Shown here one piece after another: positions 9,416 through 18,320 of a DNA stretch of 64,000 bases. The position numbers and the translations under genes were made by a program. The notes under the pieces were generated by a model. The model ran no database searches. It had not been told where the DNA came from and saw only the letters and a program-made list of their open reading frames with translations. This stretch comes from Anoxynatronum buryatiense (GTDB lineage Bacteria > Bacillota > Clostridia > Peptostreptococcales > Tindalliaceae). Location: contig NZ_FXUF01000005.1 of assembly GCF_900182905.1 (NCBI RefSeq), forward strand, positions 124,001 through 188,000, written 5' to 3'. Each line of letters opens with the position of its first letter. The first letter of the stretch is position 1.

Positions 9416-9858
9416 TGTCTTTTCCTCCTCATTAGGTCCTGGGTTTTCTTCCATTCGCTACACATTTGTTTTGTGTCATTTGCCTGTAAGAAGTCGGATC
9501 ATTTACATGAGATTGGACAATATTACTACGATCATGTTCCCTTCTTTAGAATACGTACCCTTCGATCTTTTCCAGCCAGTCAGTGGCAACTCTTTTATCG
9601 ATCTGGATAATGTGAACTGCGTTCATTCTTGTCTCATCGAACCACATGATCTTTTCCACCAACTGGCTGGACGATTAAAAAACAATTTGAACTTCCTTCA
9701 ATTCCTATGGAACAGAGATTTTGTGCCTCTTTTCCTGGCAAAACAGCTGCTTTTTCTCCCGTTTTGTGACACAGCAAACAAGCCTCTCATCCAGGCACTT
9801 TTTCAATATACCAAAGCTCTTGTAAAATCCATTTTACTCGATTACTTTCTTTTCAGCG
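9416..9858. other. Intergenic stretch of 443 bases
   Basis: The gap between the transporter and flavoprotein genes holds no recognisable gene, hairpin with T-run or -24/-12 element. A 140-codon plus-strand frame crosses it but has no family features and no ribosome site. It may contain the transporter promoter. Confidence 0.4.
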
Positions 9859-11574
9859 TTACTTCTGCCCGTGTTGAAACATCGGTGGTTTAACTGCCCA
9901 CTTTTCATAGGGCACGTCTTCTGTATCAAAAACCATTTCTCCATTCATGTTTTTTACGATGATGTACTTCAGCCAGTTTTCATTATCCATCTCAGGATAG
10001 TCTTCTCGTAAGAACCACCCTCGCGACTCTTTTCTCATAGAAGCTGCTTTAAACTGCATTTCTGCTGATAACACCATGGCTTCTGCTTCATGGCAATTGC
10101 ACAAGTCATGAAAATCCGCTGCCTTCAGTTGTGTCACTTTTGCCTTCGCCTTCTCAACTTTTCGAAGGCCAATCTCCAATCTGTGCTGGCTCATGTACAC
10201 GCTGTTCTCCACCGGCCCTATCGCTTCCCGAACGTCGTCCATCACTTCGTCTGCTGAGATTCCCACTTCTCTTAACAGTGGTGCGTAGGCTCTCTCCTTA
10301 CATGCTTTCACCTGGTCATCATCGATCGCAATATCGCTGTTTTTCTCGATGTAGTCTGAGCATGATTCAGCCACTATTAATCCGTTAAACACTGCATTAA
10401 GGATTCCTGATCCCCGATTTCTCCCCGGAGGGGCCGGAACAGCACCAGGCGCTGTTGATCCTGTGTAACTTAAATCCCCAATTGCATACAGGCCTGGAAT
10501 CGTTGTTTGCATGTCATGCCCCACTTTCACAGGGGATTGCTCACCCACCAGGCACATGACAATTTCTTTGCAATCGCCATCCCTCTCTGCTGCTTTTCCA
10601 TAGATTCTTTTCCAAACTTCGATTCCATAGGGTCTGTCCCAAACCCGTGGTGTGGTGAACATGGCATCTCCATGGGCCGTGACTTCATACTCTTCCCGAT
10701 GGACCGATATGGGCCCTTTACCTGCCGACATCTGTTTATACCATTCTGCAACAGCCTTTGAGCTGACATCTGCTTCACGGAAGCGCCTGAAGTTTTTAGT
10801 GATGTTTTCGCCCAGTGCATTGTACATGACGTTTTCAGTAAACACCGCGTCATGGTGTGCTCTTGCTGTGTACTGTTGCGCAAAGTTGCCGAACTCTGTA
10901 TTTCTCATTTCCGCACCTGCCCTGTATGCTGCAGCAATTCCATCTCCACGTCCATTCCACATGGGCATGATCTTGTAGTTTTGGCTTCCGGTTGCAAGTA
11001 CCACTGTTTTAGCCTTAACCACATGGAATGTCCCATCGAGAAGGCTGTACCCAACAGCTCCCACCGCCTTTCCCTCGCTGGTCAACACATCAGACATAAC
11101 CACTTTATCCAGTATCTTGACACCAAGTTTAACGGCTGCTTTTCGAACCTGCAGCGTGATATCCAGATCGACTCCGATAATCCCCACCATAGGGCCTGTG
11201 GGAACTACTTTCAGTTTTCCGTCTTCTGTGTAGGGAACCTTGACGCCCCATTCCACCAGTTTATCGATCATCTCATTGTTTTTACTTACATATTCATGTA
11301 GTAATTCCTGATCTCCCAAATACGCGCCCACATTATGAACGTGGTACTGAACAAACTGATCGGGCGTACATTTTTCAAAGTCGAAGTACTGTAATACACC
11401 ACCGCCTCTATTGGCTTTTCCGCTGTACCCTGTTGTGTTTTTTTCCATAATGACAACATCCAGGTGCGGGTTGACTTCTTTGGTTCTCACAGCAGCTGTT
11501 AATCCGCCAATACCGCCCCCCACTATCAAAACATCCGTAGAAAGAACCTTTTCCTGTATTTCAGCATTTTTCAT
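9859..11574 (-). CDS. FAD-dependent fumarate-reductase/AprA-like flavoprotein
   Basis: About 571 residues with an N-terminal FAD-binding Rossmann motif (VLIVGGGIGGLTAA within the first 35 residues), an EKNTTGYSGKANRGGG segment, and the C-terminal GLYAIGDLSYTGS and GRNRGSGILNAVFNG blocks typical of the fumarate reductase/adenylylsulfate reductase alpha superfamily. The classical fumarate-site motifs are not evident, so the substrate is unknown. It is co-transcribed with a 2[4Fe-4S] ferredoxin that probably feeds it electrons. In context it could reduce an unsaturated or oxidised aromatic-derived intermediate, for example a chalcone-type double bond; this is speculation. The start is ATG 11574, nine bases after GAGAGGGG; ATG 11610 overlaps the ferredoxin stop but has no ribosome site. 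Confidence 0.75.
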   Translation of the reverse strand: MKNAEIQEKVLSTDVLIVGGGIGGLTAAVRTKEVNPHLDVVIMEKNTTGYSGKANRGGGVLQYFDFEKCTPDQFVQYHVHNVGAYLGDQELLHEYVSKNNEMIDKLVEWGVKVPYTEDGKLKVVPTGPMVGIIGVDLDITLQVRKAAVKLGVKILDKVVMSDVLTSEGKAVGAVGYSLLDGTFHVVKAKTVVLATGSQNYKIMPMWNGRGDGIAAAYRAGAEMRNTEFGNFAQQYTARAHHDAVFTENVMYNALGENITKNFRRFREADVSSKAVAEWYKQMSAGKGPISVHREEYEVTAHGDAMFTTPRVWDRPYGIEVWKRIYGKAAERDGDCKEIVMCLVGEQSPVKVGHDMQTTIPGLYAIGDLSYTGSTAPGAVPAPPGRNRGSGILNAVFNGLIVAESCSDYIEKNSDIAIDDDQVKACKERAYAPLLREVGISADEVMDDVREAIGPVENSVYMSQHRLEIGLRKVEKAKAKVTQLKAADFHDLCNCHEAEAMVLSAEMQFKAASMRKESRGWFLREDYPEMDNENWLKYIIVKNMNGEMVFDTEDVPYEKWAVKPPMFQHGQK

Positions 11575-11606
11575 GTCCGTTTTCCCCTCTCTATCGGCAT
11601 TCATTT

Positions 11607-11846
11607 TCATCGATGCTTGTCAAAACTTTGGTAGAGACGCTCTCCTTCAAAATCGATTACCACTTCAATGCAGTTAACTGGACAAATCGCTTCGCAGTAA
11701 GTGCAGTGTGCACAGTCCTTCGGATATGCAATAATGGGTTTCTTGCTGCTTTCGTCCCAGCGAATCACATCTACAAAGCACGATTTATAGCAGTTCTTGC
11801 ATCCAATGCACTTTTCTTGATCAACAATGATTTGATGGTTTGCCAA
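11607..11846 (-). CDS. 2[4Fe-4S] ferredoxin, partner of the flavoprotein
   Basis: A 79-residue protein with two complete cluster motifs, CIGCKNCYKSC and CAHCTYCEAICP, each followed by the usual distant cysteine. It is an electron carrier, here most likely the iron-sulfur subunit (AprB-like in position) of the flavoprotein encoded 32 bases downstream. The start is TTG 11846 with GAGGAGG nine bases upstream. It lies 25 bases after the phloretin-hydrolase-like gene, so the three genes appear to form one transcript. A shared or soluble role cannot be excluded. Confidence 0.88.
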   Translation of the reverse strand: MANHQIIVDQEKCIGCKNCYKSCFVDVIRWDESSKKPIIAYPKDCAHCTYCEAICPVNCIEVVIDFEGERLYQSFDKHR

Positions 11847-11871
11847 TTTAAACAGCCTCCTCTGCTAATGG

Positions 11872-12693
11872 TTAGAAGCGATGCTTCTCTTCTTCATAAA
11901 CCCGTGGTAACAATGCGGCCAAATGGGTGAATTCTTTGATGTTGTGAAGCGCCAGTGCCATTGGTCCCATCGGTGACATTCTTGCCCAGTCTGGCAACGC
12001 TTTCACATCTTTACCGTCTTCCACAGTCCATCCCATCCAAAACCGTGTCCTAAGCTCAACACCGCCTTCAATTTCTCTGATGAAATGGCACATAATTGTG
12101 TCCGGTGAAGCAAATGGCGGATGCCCTTTTCCACATCCCTTTGCACAAACGATCGTGCCGCATGCTTCTGTTCCTATTTTTCCTGTATCAAATCCCAGGT
12201 TGCCTGGGTTTTTGAAGTTGATATAAATTGTTTCCGGACCCATTCCAATATCTTCCACCACTTCATGGGTGGTATCCCAATACTTTTCTTTTAATGTCAA
12301 ATCAGGGTCAAGTGCCCGCTTCTTTTGCATGGATTCAGCTTGATAGTGATCATCCGGATTCCAAATGGTGTACCTGAGATTGTCAAGTCCGTGCCATGCA
12401 AACCACCAGTCAAACATCTCCACCGTTACTCCAGGCATTTTTGTCAGATTAGCCACAAAACCTGTCCCGTCCTCCATAACGCAATAACCGACTTCTGCCT
12501 CTAAATATCCAGGTTTAAACAAATCGTTTCTGTCTTTAAACTTCAATGCTTTTCTGGGGTCAAGGGGACCTTTCAGCACGTCGTTGAATCGTTCCTTTTC
12601 AGGTTGTGTCATCTCCTCATCATAGTACTTGAAGTAGCTTTTCACTTTGTCATGTTCAGTAACAGGTACTTTTCCTTGTCTTGGCTGTGCCAT
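11872..12693 (-). CDS. Phloretin hydrolase / DAPG hydrolase (PhlG) family protein
   Basis: A 273-residue protein resembling the DAPG-hydrolase PhiG domain family, whose members are zinc-dependent enzymes cutting the C-C bond between an acyl group and the phloroglucinol ring (2,4-diacetylphloroglucinol hydrolase PhlG, phloretin hydrolase of gut Eubacterium). Typical features are FDWWFAWHG followed by RYTIWNPDDHY (about residues 95-117), a THEVVEDIGMGPETIYINF segment, and CHFIREIEGGVELRTRFWMG; the histidines and glutamates here are the candidate metal ligands. Its length agrees with the roughly 30-kDa phloretin hydrolase. Lying beside a complete phloroglucinol pathway, it would supply phloroglucinol from acylated or flavonoid-derived precursors. 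Start ATG 12693 is backed by AAGGAAGGTG. Confidence 0.78.
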   Translation of the reverse strand: MAQPRQGKVPVTEHDKVKSYFKYYDEEMTQPEKERFNDVLKGPLDPRKALKFKDRNDLFKPGYLEAEVGYCVMEDGTGFVANLTKMPGVTVEMFDWWFAWHGLDNLRYTIWNPDDHYQAESMQKKRALDPDLTLKEKYWDTTHEVVEDIGMGPETIYINFKNPGNLGFDTGKIGTEACGTIVCAKGCGKGHPPFASPDTIMCHFIREIEGGVELRTRFWMGWTVEDGKDVKALPDWARMSPMGPMALALHNIKEFTHLAALLPRVYEEEKHRF

Positions 12694-12910
12694 GCTAACA
12701 CCTTCCTTTTAAAATATTTTCTTGTTTTTACAGTAGCACGGCCTTGATATTCCTCATAAGCTGCCACGCTGACTGCTACTTTTTATGAAAACGACTATTG
12801 CATCAACCTTTTTACCTTAATACAGTATAGCTTATTATCGCCTTTTTTCTGTAAAACTCCTGGGATTATTTCAATTATTTCAATGATTACATTTTTTCAA
12901 ATAATTTTTG

Positions 12911-12924
12911 TGTAAACGATTGCT
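12911..12924. promoter_or_regulatory. Possible catabolite-responsive (cre) element
   Basis: TGTAAACGATTGCT fits the CcpA-site consensus TGWAARCGYTWNCW at 13 of 14 positions. It sits about 220 bases before the PhlG-like gene, in an AT-rich gap (12694-12978) that separates the thiolase gene from the PhlG/ferredoxin/flavoprotein group. No confident sigma-A or sigma-54 promoter was found in this gap, so whether that group has its own promoter is open. Confidence 0.35.
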
Positions 12925-12978
12925 TTTTTGTCAATAATTATCAAATAGTTTTCGTTTGCCATGATAATATGCTATCCT

Positions 12979-14172
12979 TTAGCAAGCATCTGTTGAAATT
13001 CTTTCGACCACCAGCGCTGTTCCCATACCGCCGCCAATGCAAAGGGTTGCCAGACCTTTTTTCACATTTTGCCGTTTCATTTCATACAGCAGCGTGGTCA
13101 GTATTCTGGCCCCTGAAGCCCCCACCGGATGACCCAAGGCGATAGCCCCTCCATTAACGTTCACTTTTTTCATGTCCAACTTCAAAGCTTTTGCCACTGA
13201 TAGTGCCTGTGCTGCGAAGGCTTCATTTGCTTCAATCAGGTCAATGTCTTTCATATCGACACCTGCTCTTTCCAACGCTTTCATCGTTGCAGGAACAGGG
13301 CCATAGCCCATTATTTGAGGATCAACGCCTGCAGAGGCATATCCTGTTATTTCAGCTAGAGGCTCCACTTGCAGCGCTTGTGCTTTTTCAAGGGACATGA
13401 TAACAAGGGCCGCTGCGCCATCGTTGATGCCGGAGGCGTTGCCCGCTGTTACTGTTCCGCCTTGTTTGAAAGCAGGCTTAAGCTGCTGCAGTTTTTCAAT
13501 GGTCGCACCAGCCTTGGGATATTCATCTTCCGAGAAAGTGACTTCCCCTTTTTTTGACTGGATGACAACAGGAGTAATTTCTTCCTTGAAAACTCCCTGT
13601 GTAATTGCCTGAGTTGCTTTTTGCTGGCTGCTGACTGCAAATTCATCCTGAGCTTCACGGCTAATGTCAAACTGAGCAGCCAGATTTTCTGCTGTTACTC
13701 CCATATGAGCCCCACTAAAGGCATCTGTCAGTGCATCATTTACCAACGTATCCACCAGGCTGCCATTTCCCATTCGATATCCTGTTCGTGCCTTCATTAA
13801 CACATAAGGTGCCTGACTCATGCTTTCGGTGCCCCCAGCCACCACAACATCTGCGTCTCCTGAAAGAATCGACTGAGCTGCCAGCTGAATAGTTTTTAGT
13901 CCCGACCCACAAATCATATTAACCGTATAGGCTGGTTTTTCAACCGGTATGCCTGCTTTCACGGCTGCCTGCCGGGCAACCCCCTGCCCCAGGCCCCCTT
14001 GCAGTACACAACCCATAATGGTTTCGTCCACCTTAGCGGGTGTAATGCCTGCTCTTTTGATGGCTTCAGCAATCACGATTGCTCCCAGATCAGCAGCCGA
14101 AACCGTTGCTAGACTGCCGCCAAAGCTGCCAATGGGTGTTCTCACTGCACTGACTATCACAACTCGCTTCAT
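12979..14172 (-). CDS. Acetyl-CoA acetyltransferase (thiolase)
   Basis: A 397-residue thiolase that cleaves acetoacetyl-CoA with CoA into two acetyl-CoA, or the reverse. The catalytic residues are visible: nucleophile C88 in NMICGSG, the histidine in GHPVGASG, and the second cysteine in LCIGGGMG near the C-terminus, with an NEAFA loop. In this operon it would perform the last step, converting the acetoacetyl-CoA produced by ring cleavage and CoA transfer. ATG 14172 is chosen as start; GTG 14181 (three codons longer) is an alternative. It is separated from the cleavage-enzyme gene by about 130 bases that include a hairpin. Confidence 0.95.
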   Translation of the reverse strand: MKRVVIVSAVRTPIGSFGGSLATVSAADLGAIVIAEAIKRAGITPAKVDETIMGCVLQGGLGQGVARQAAVKAGIPVEKPAYTVNMICGSGLKTIQLAAQSILSGDADVVVAGGTESMSQAPYVLMKARTGYRMGNGSLVDTLVNDALTDAFSGAHMGVTAENLAAQFDISREAQDEFAVSSQQKATQAITQGVFKEEITPVVIQSKKGEVTFSEDEYPKAGATIEKLQQLKPAFKQGGTVTAGNASGINDGAAALVIMSLEKAQALQVEPLAEITGYASAGVDPQIMGYGPVPATMKALERAGVDMKDIDLIEANEAFAAQALSVAKALKLDMKKVNVNGGAIALGHPVGASGARILTTLLYEMKRQNVKKGLATLCIGGGMGTALVVERISTDAC

Positions 14173-14208
14173 CACTCTCACTGCCTCACTTTCTTGTGCT
14201 GGTAACGT

Positions 14209-14255
14209 GAGGGGCGTCCCCGTCTTCGCCGGTATACCATAATGGGCAGCCCCTC
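14209..14255 (-). other. Intercistronic hairpin in the catabolic operon
   Basis: GAGGGGC at 14209-14215 pairs with GCCCCTC at 14249-14255, with further partial pairing inside. There is no T-run on the transcribed minus strand, so it looks like an mRNA processing or stability hairpin rather than a terminator. Confidence 0.4.
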
Positions 14256-14303
14256 CGCTTTTTTACTGAATCAGGTGAGTTGCCACATGAACAGTGGTAT
14301 TGT

Positions 14304-15134
14304 CTATATGCCAAGGATCTGGCGTGCTTCCGCCGGTGTGGCAATATCTTTGTTCAGTTCTTTAACAATGCGCTTGGTTCGTTCTACAAACTCCACGTTT
14401 GATTTAGCAAGCACACCTTTGGAGTAGAGAATGTTGTCTTCCATTCCAACGCGCACGTGGCCATCCAGCGCCAGTGTTGCATACATAATGGGAAGATGAC
14501 CTTTACCAATACCCAGGGCACCCCATGTGCAGTTTTCTGGAAGCTGGCTTTTCAGGAAAACAAGGTTCTCAACAGTTGCTTCCATGCCACCGGCGGCCCC
14601 CAGCACAAACTGAAAGTGCAATGGTGCTTTTAGGATTCCCTTCTTTAAATAATATTTGGCATTTGCCATCATGCCTGCATCAAAAATTTCAATTTCCGGT
14701 TTAATCTGGTGCTCTTGCATCAACATGCCTAACTTTTCAAGAAAACGCGGGCTGTTCTCGAAAACAGAGTTATGCTGCCAGTTCATTGAACCACAATCAT
14801 ATGAAGCCAGTTCTGGTTTCAGCTCAATTAAATGCTGCATCCGCTCTTCATCTGTCAGTCCCAGTTGACCAGAGGTGGTCAGGTTAATCACAATGTCACA
14901 ATCTGTTTCGCGGATATAAGTCACCGTCTCAACAAATTTTTCAAGATTCATTGAGGACTTATCATCGTCATCTCGCACATGAATGTGCGCCACAGAAGCT
15001 CCTGCCTTCCAGCAGGCATACACTTCATCAGCAATTTCTCTGGGTTGAAGCGGCACGTAAGGTGTTTCATTTTTGGTGGGCCACGCTCCGGTGGGCGCCA
15101 CCGTCAACATCACTTTATTACTCAGATCTGCCAT
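14304..15134 (-). CDS. Beta-keto acid cleavage enzyme (BKACE/DUF849), likely triacetate acetoacetate-lyase
   Basis: A 276-residue TIM-barrel enzyme of the BKACE family (founding member Kce of lysine fermentation). It has the zinc motif AHIHVRD (H50, H52), the following acidic loop, and the C-terminal HVRVGMEDN with the presumed glutamate ligand. The family condenses a beta-keto acid with acetyl-CoA to give acetoacetate plus a new CoA thioester. In the phloroglucinol pathway the BKACE member splits 3,5-dioxohexanoate (triacetate) with acetyl-CoA into acetoacetate and acetoacetyl-CoA. The assignment to that substrate rests on its neighbours. Start ATG 15134 is preceded by AAAGGATGG; the longer frame from 15146 overlaps this site. 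Confidence 0.85.
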   Translation of the reverse strand: MADLSNKVMLTVAPTGAWPTKNETPYVPLQPREIADEVYACWKAGASVAHIHVRDDDDKSSMNLEKFVETVTYIRETDCDIVINLTTSGQLGLTDEERMQHLIELKPELASYDCGSMNWQHNSVFENSPRFLEKLGMLMQEHQIKPEIEIFDAGMMANAKYYLKKGILKAPLHFQFVLGAAGGMEATVENLVFLKSQLPENCTWGALGIGKGHLPIMYATLALDGHVRVGMEDNILYSKGVLAKSNVEFVERTKRIVKELNKDIATPAEARQILGI

Positions 15135-15202
15135 ATGGATATCCATCCTTTGTCATTGAATTTGTTTCACTGGTTTCCAGCAAGCCTTTCTGAACTTCTG
15201 AA

Positions 15203-16141
15203 CTATAGAGCACCAAAGGTGTAGGTTCTATCCGGTACGTCATTCAAATCATCTTCATCAATTTCTGCGACGCAACGAACCATGGATCCGTCACCCAGCC
15301 ACCAGCGAATAGGAAAAGCCATAAACTTAAATCGTTTTCCAGCAACCTTATCAAGATCTCCTCCCAGGTTTTCCACACCTACAATCCCATTTCCCATCAT
15401 GAACTTATGGCAGGGTTCCCAGGTGCCCTCCAACCCATGGTTTTCCAGATCCCCGTAGGCTTCCATGTACTTTTCCATTCCGAAAACGTTGATGTAGGTT
15501 TCTTTATTGAACTCCGCAAAGGCTTCAATCCCAAATTTTTCAATATACTCATCAGTAATGGATTTGCCTGAGTTACCAATAAGGTTCATGCCCACATAGC
15601 CGCCATTTTTTCCCATGGTGGTATGCAATGGGTGGTCTAAGGCTTGCATGTCCATCGCAACGCATCTTGGCTTATGTTTCGCAAACCACTGTCCTGCTTC
15701 TCGCCCGCAACCGCAGGAATAATGATAATAATCTTTGGTATCATCAAATTTCAAGTGCATGCCTGTTCTGAGACAAATCACCATGCCTTCCAGCTCTTCA
15801 TGCTTAACGCCTGTACGCGCCAGTGCTTCGTCCAGGTGTGCCGCCGTGATCAGGCCCCAGTCATCCACCTTGATATCCAGGCACACAGCATCACCGTAGT
15901 AAGCATCCAAAGGCATTTCATGGGTGTAACGCGCCCGTTGGCCGTTGAACTCCCGTTCCATGACATGGCGAGGCGCATCTGCATGGGTGCCGCAGTGCAT
16001 CACAACGTCAATTTTTTGAGTCAACACACCACTCTTGGCCAGGTTGTGCATGGTGTCAATTTTAGGTTTGGCAAAATAAGGCCACACTGGAATATCTGCA
16101 TGAAACGGATGACTTAAGTCAACTAATACTTTTTTTCCCAT
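15203..16141 (-). CDS. Metal-dependent cyclase-family hydrolase, likely dihydrophloroglucinol cyclohydrolase
   Basis: A 312-residue member of the cyclase/kynurenine formamidase family (PF04199). The metal-binding signature is HCGTHADAPRH around residues 49-59; LSHPFHADIPVWP at the N-terminus is also typical, and a second histidine-rich segment YYHYSCGCGREAG lies near residue 140. In anaerobic phloroglucinol breakdown, an enzyme of this family hydrolytically opens dihydrophloroglucinol to 3-hydroxy-5-oxohexanoate. The position between the cleavage enzyme and the dehydrogenase supports that role. The start has GAGGAGCG upstream. At 312 residues it is longer than a typical bacterial kynurenine formamidase (about 210). 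Confidence 0.8.
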   Translation of the reverse strand: MGKKVLVDLSHPFHADIPVWPYFAKPKIDTMHNLAKSGVLTQKIDVVMHCGTHADAPRHVMEREFNGQRARYTHEMPLDAYYGDAVCLDIKVDDWGLITAAHLDEALARTGVKHEELEGMVICLRTGMHLKFDDTKDYYHYSCGCGREAGQWFAKHKPRCVAMDMQALDHPLHTTMGKNGGYVGMNLIGNSGKSITDEYIEKFGIEAFAEFNKETYINVFGMEKYMEAYGDLENHGLEGTWEPCHKFMMGNGIVGVENLGGDLDKVAGKRFKFMAFPIRWWLGDGSMVRCVAEIDEDDLNDVPDRTYTFGAL

Positions 16142-16221
16142 TAGAATCGCTCCTCAATTTTTCATTTTTTAAGTTTTCATCTGCTTGGCCCTTTGAAGAA
16201 GGCACCTTGTCTGTGATGCCG

Positions 16222-17154
16222 CTAGACATTCATCTCTTTTGTCACATCGATTAAATACTCTCTCAGCCTGGTATTGGAAGCAGTGATTTGCTCAGGTGTC
16301 CATCGTTGATACCCTTTGCCGGTTTTAAAGCCCAAATCCCCTTTTTCCACCAGTTCCTGCAACAACTTTGAAGGCTCATGGGAGTCTTCCAAGTACTTAA
16401 CAATATACCGCTGTATGTTCAGTGAAAGGTCCAGCCCGATCATGTCGGCATTCTCAAGAATTCCCAAAATAGGCCATCTCAGCCCCGGCCCATATCGCAA
16501 AGCTTCATCCACTGTTGCCGCATCGGCGATACCCTTCTCAACAATGGAAAGGGCCTCTCTCCAAATGGCGTGTTGCAGCCGGTTGGCAATGAACCCGGGC
16601 ACATCCTTCATGCATTTAACAGGTTTTTTACCGATGCGTTTCATATACTCGTAGGTTCGGTTCATGGTTGCTTCACTGGTTTCTTCGCCCTTTACGACTT
16701 CCACCAGTGGTATGAGATAAGGTGGATTCCAGAAATGAGCTCCCACCACCCTGCTCTTATCCTGACATTTTGATGCAATATCTGTGATGCTCATAACAGA
16801 AGTGTTAGTGGCCAGAATGCAGGTGGGCTTACATAGCGCTTCCACGTCACGAAATAGATTTTGTTTGATTTCCATGACTTCCGGCACGCATTCCACAATA
16901 AAGTCGGCTTCTCTGCATGCCATTTCCATATCATCTGTAAAGGCGATTCGTTCCATGATGCCAGCTGCCTTTTCCTGCGTCAAAGCGCCCCGTTCAATTA
17001 GCAGATCCAGATTGCTTTTGATATCTTTCAGGGGATCCGCCTTGATGCTGCGGGATCGTAAAATTACTTTTGTGTTTTCATCTCTGGCGAACACAATGGC
17101 CAGGCCATTGCCCATCAAACCAGAGCCTAAAATAGTCACATTCACATTTAACAT
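16222..17154 (-). CDS. 3-hydroxyacyl-CoA-dehydrogenase-like, likely 3-hydroxy-5-oxohexanoate dehydrogenase
   Basis: A 310-residue protein of the 3-hydroxyacyl-CoA dehydrogenase fold: N-terminal NAD motif ILGSGLMGNGLA (about residues 8-19), ECVPEV, NTSVMSI, the catalytic histidine in GAHFWNPP, and the C-terminal helical domain with DVPGFIANRLQHA. In the phloroglucinol pathway, a member of this family oxidises the free acid 3-hydroxy-5-oxohexanoate to 3,5-dioxohexanoate with NAD. Activity on CoA esters cannot be excluded from sequence. AGGGGGAAG precedes the start, which is 11 bases downstream of the SDR gene, so tight co-translation is likely. Confidence 0.85.
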   Translation of the reverse strand: MLNVNVTILGSGLMGNGLAIVFARDENTKVILRSRSIKADPLKDIKSNLDLLIERGALTQEKAAGIMERIAFTDDMEMACREADFIVECVPEVMEIKQNLFRDVEALCKPTCILATNTSVMSITDIASKCQDKSRVVGAHFWNPPYLIPLVEVVKGEETSEATMNRTYEYMKRIGKKPVKCMKDVPGFIANRLQHAIWREALSIVEKGIADAATVDEALRYGPGLRWPILGILENADMIGLDLSLNIQRYIVKYLEDSHEPSKLLQELVEKGDLGFKTGKGYQRWTPEQITASNTRLREYLIDVTKEMNV

Positions 17155-17165
17155 CAGTCTTCCCC

Positions 17166-17954
17166 CTAATTTGCCCAGTATCCACCCTCAACAGCCACAT
17201 TGGCACCCGTCATAAAGTCACTGGCGCTGGAGGCCAGAAAGATGCAGGGTCCCACAAAATCTTCGGGTTCTCCCAGGCGCCCGATGGGTAGCCGCTTCAG
17301 AAAGTTTTTGTACACTTCACTTTCGGGATCAAACATCCATTCAGTCAGGTCAGATCGAAAAACGGTGGGGTTAATGGTATTAACGTTAATGTGATGCTTG
17401 GCTGTCCACTCGCAGGCCAGCGATTGTGCCATCAGATCAATGCCGGCTTTCGCGGTGGCATACCCTGTATAGCCTGCCATGCCCATTTTAGAACGAGCAG
17501 AGGAGACCAGAATCACCTTGCCGCCTTTTCCCTGCTGAATCATTTGCTGTCCCACATATTTGCAAAATAGCCAGGTGCCCTGCACATCAGAGTCCATGAT
17601 TTTTTTCCATTCTGTCAAATCTTGTTCAATAATGGGTTGTGCATGGTTGTAACCTGCTGCCGTAACCAACACATTGATTTCGCCGAAAGCAGCCACTGCA
17701 CCCGCCACCACCTTGATCACATCTGCCTCAACAGCTGGATCACCGATGGCGTAAGCAGACTCAATGCCTTGTGCTTTCAACTCATCACACAGTGCGCTGC
17801 ATTTGCTTTCGCTGCGTCCGGTGACAAAGACTTTCATGCCCGCAAGACCATATCCCACTGCTACGGCTTTTCCCAGTGCGCCTGTGGCACCAGTGATGAC
17901 CGCTACCTTTCCCTTCACATCAAACAGCTTTTCAACAAAATCTGCATGCATCAT
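17166..17954 (-). CDS. Short-chain dehydrogenase, likely phloroglucinol reductase
   Basis: A 262-residue classical SDR. It carries the cofactor motif TGATGALG (about residues 20-27), the structural VTAAGYNHA block in place of the usual NNAG, a catalytic serine in LVSSARSKMG, and the YATAK tyrosine-lysine pair. Phloroglucinol reductase, which reduces the aromatic ring to dihydrophloroglucinol with NADPH, is an SDR in Eubacterium oxidoreducens and related anaerobes, and this is the only SDR in the cluster. The cofactor preference is not certain from the motif. A gluconate- or 3-ketoacyl-type reductase is the alternative if context is ignored. Confidence 0.82.
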   Translation of the reverse strand: MMHADFVEKLFDVKGKVAVITGATGALGKAVAVGYGLAGMKVFVTGRSESKCSALCDELKAQGIESAYAIGDPAVEADVIKVVAGAVAAFGEINVLVTAAGYNHAQPIIEQDLTEWKKIMDSDVQGTWLFCKYVGQQMIQQGKGGKVILVSSARSKMGMAGYTGYATAKAGIDLMAQSLACEWTAKHHINVNTINPTVFRSDLTEWMFDPESEVYKNFLKRLPIGRLGEPEDFVGPCIFLASSASDFMTGANVAVEGGYWAN

Positions 17955-17975
17955 TGGATTGCTCTCACCCTTCCA

Positions 17976-18320
17976 TTAGTCATTGCTGATGACCACCAAA
18001 ACGGTCGCCACCTGATTGGACCGATTAAGCATGGATCTCCCTTCGTTGGGGCCGATGAAAAGAGAATCACCTTTTTGAAGCAGGATATCACCATCCTTTG
18101 AAGTCACCACCACTTCACCCTCCAGCACAAAGTAAATCTTTTCTGTGGGTGAATCTTCATAGGCCCATTCCGCACCGCCTCCCGGCAGGAAATGCGACAT
18201 TCCCATCCAAAATTTAGTTGCTCCTGACTCTTCGAGACCGTGAAGTTTAAGGGCTTTCATGTCAAAGTGCAACGGTGCATTGTAAGGTTTTACTTCAGAA
18301 ATTTGACGCTTGATCACCAT
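17976..18320 (-). CDS. Small cupin-domain protein in the phloroglucinol operon
   Basis: A 114-residue single-domain cupin. The conserved barrel motifs are partly visible: PGGGAEWAYEDSPTEKIYFVLEGEVVV for motif one and GDSLFIGPNEGRSMLNRS for motif two, with few metal-ligand histidines (the usual HxH is replaced by EWAYED). It may bind a pathway intermediate, act as an isomerase or help regulation. The start ATG 18320 follows GGAGG by five bases and lies inside the end of the CoA-transferase B gene (26-base overlap), so translation is coupled. No function can be assigned with confidence. Confidence 0.7.
   Translation of the reverse strand: MVIKRQISEVKPYNAPLHFDMKALKLHGLEESGATKFWMGMSHFLPGGGAEWAYEDSPTEKIYFVLEGEVVVTSKDGDILLQKGDSLFIGPNEGRSMLNRSNQVATVLVVISND

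Noticed and set aside
9471-9893. 140-codon plus-strand frame between transporter and flavoprotein genes
   Set aside because: No ribosome site, no recognisable domain, and it runs into the 3' end of the opposing flavoprotein gene; probably chance.
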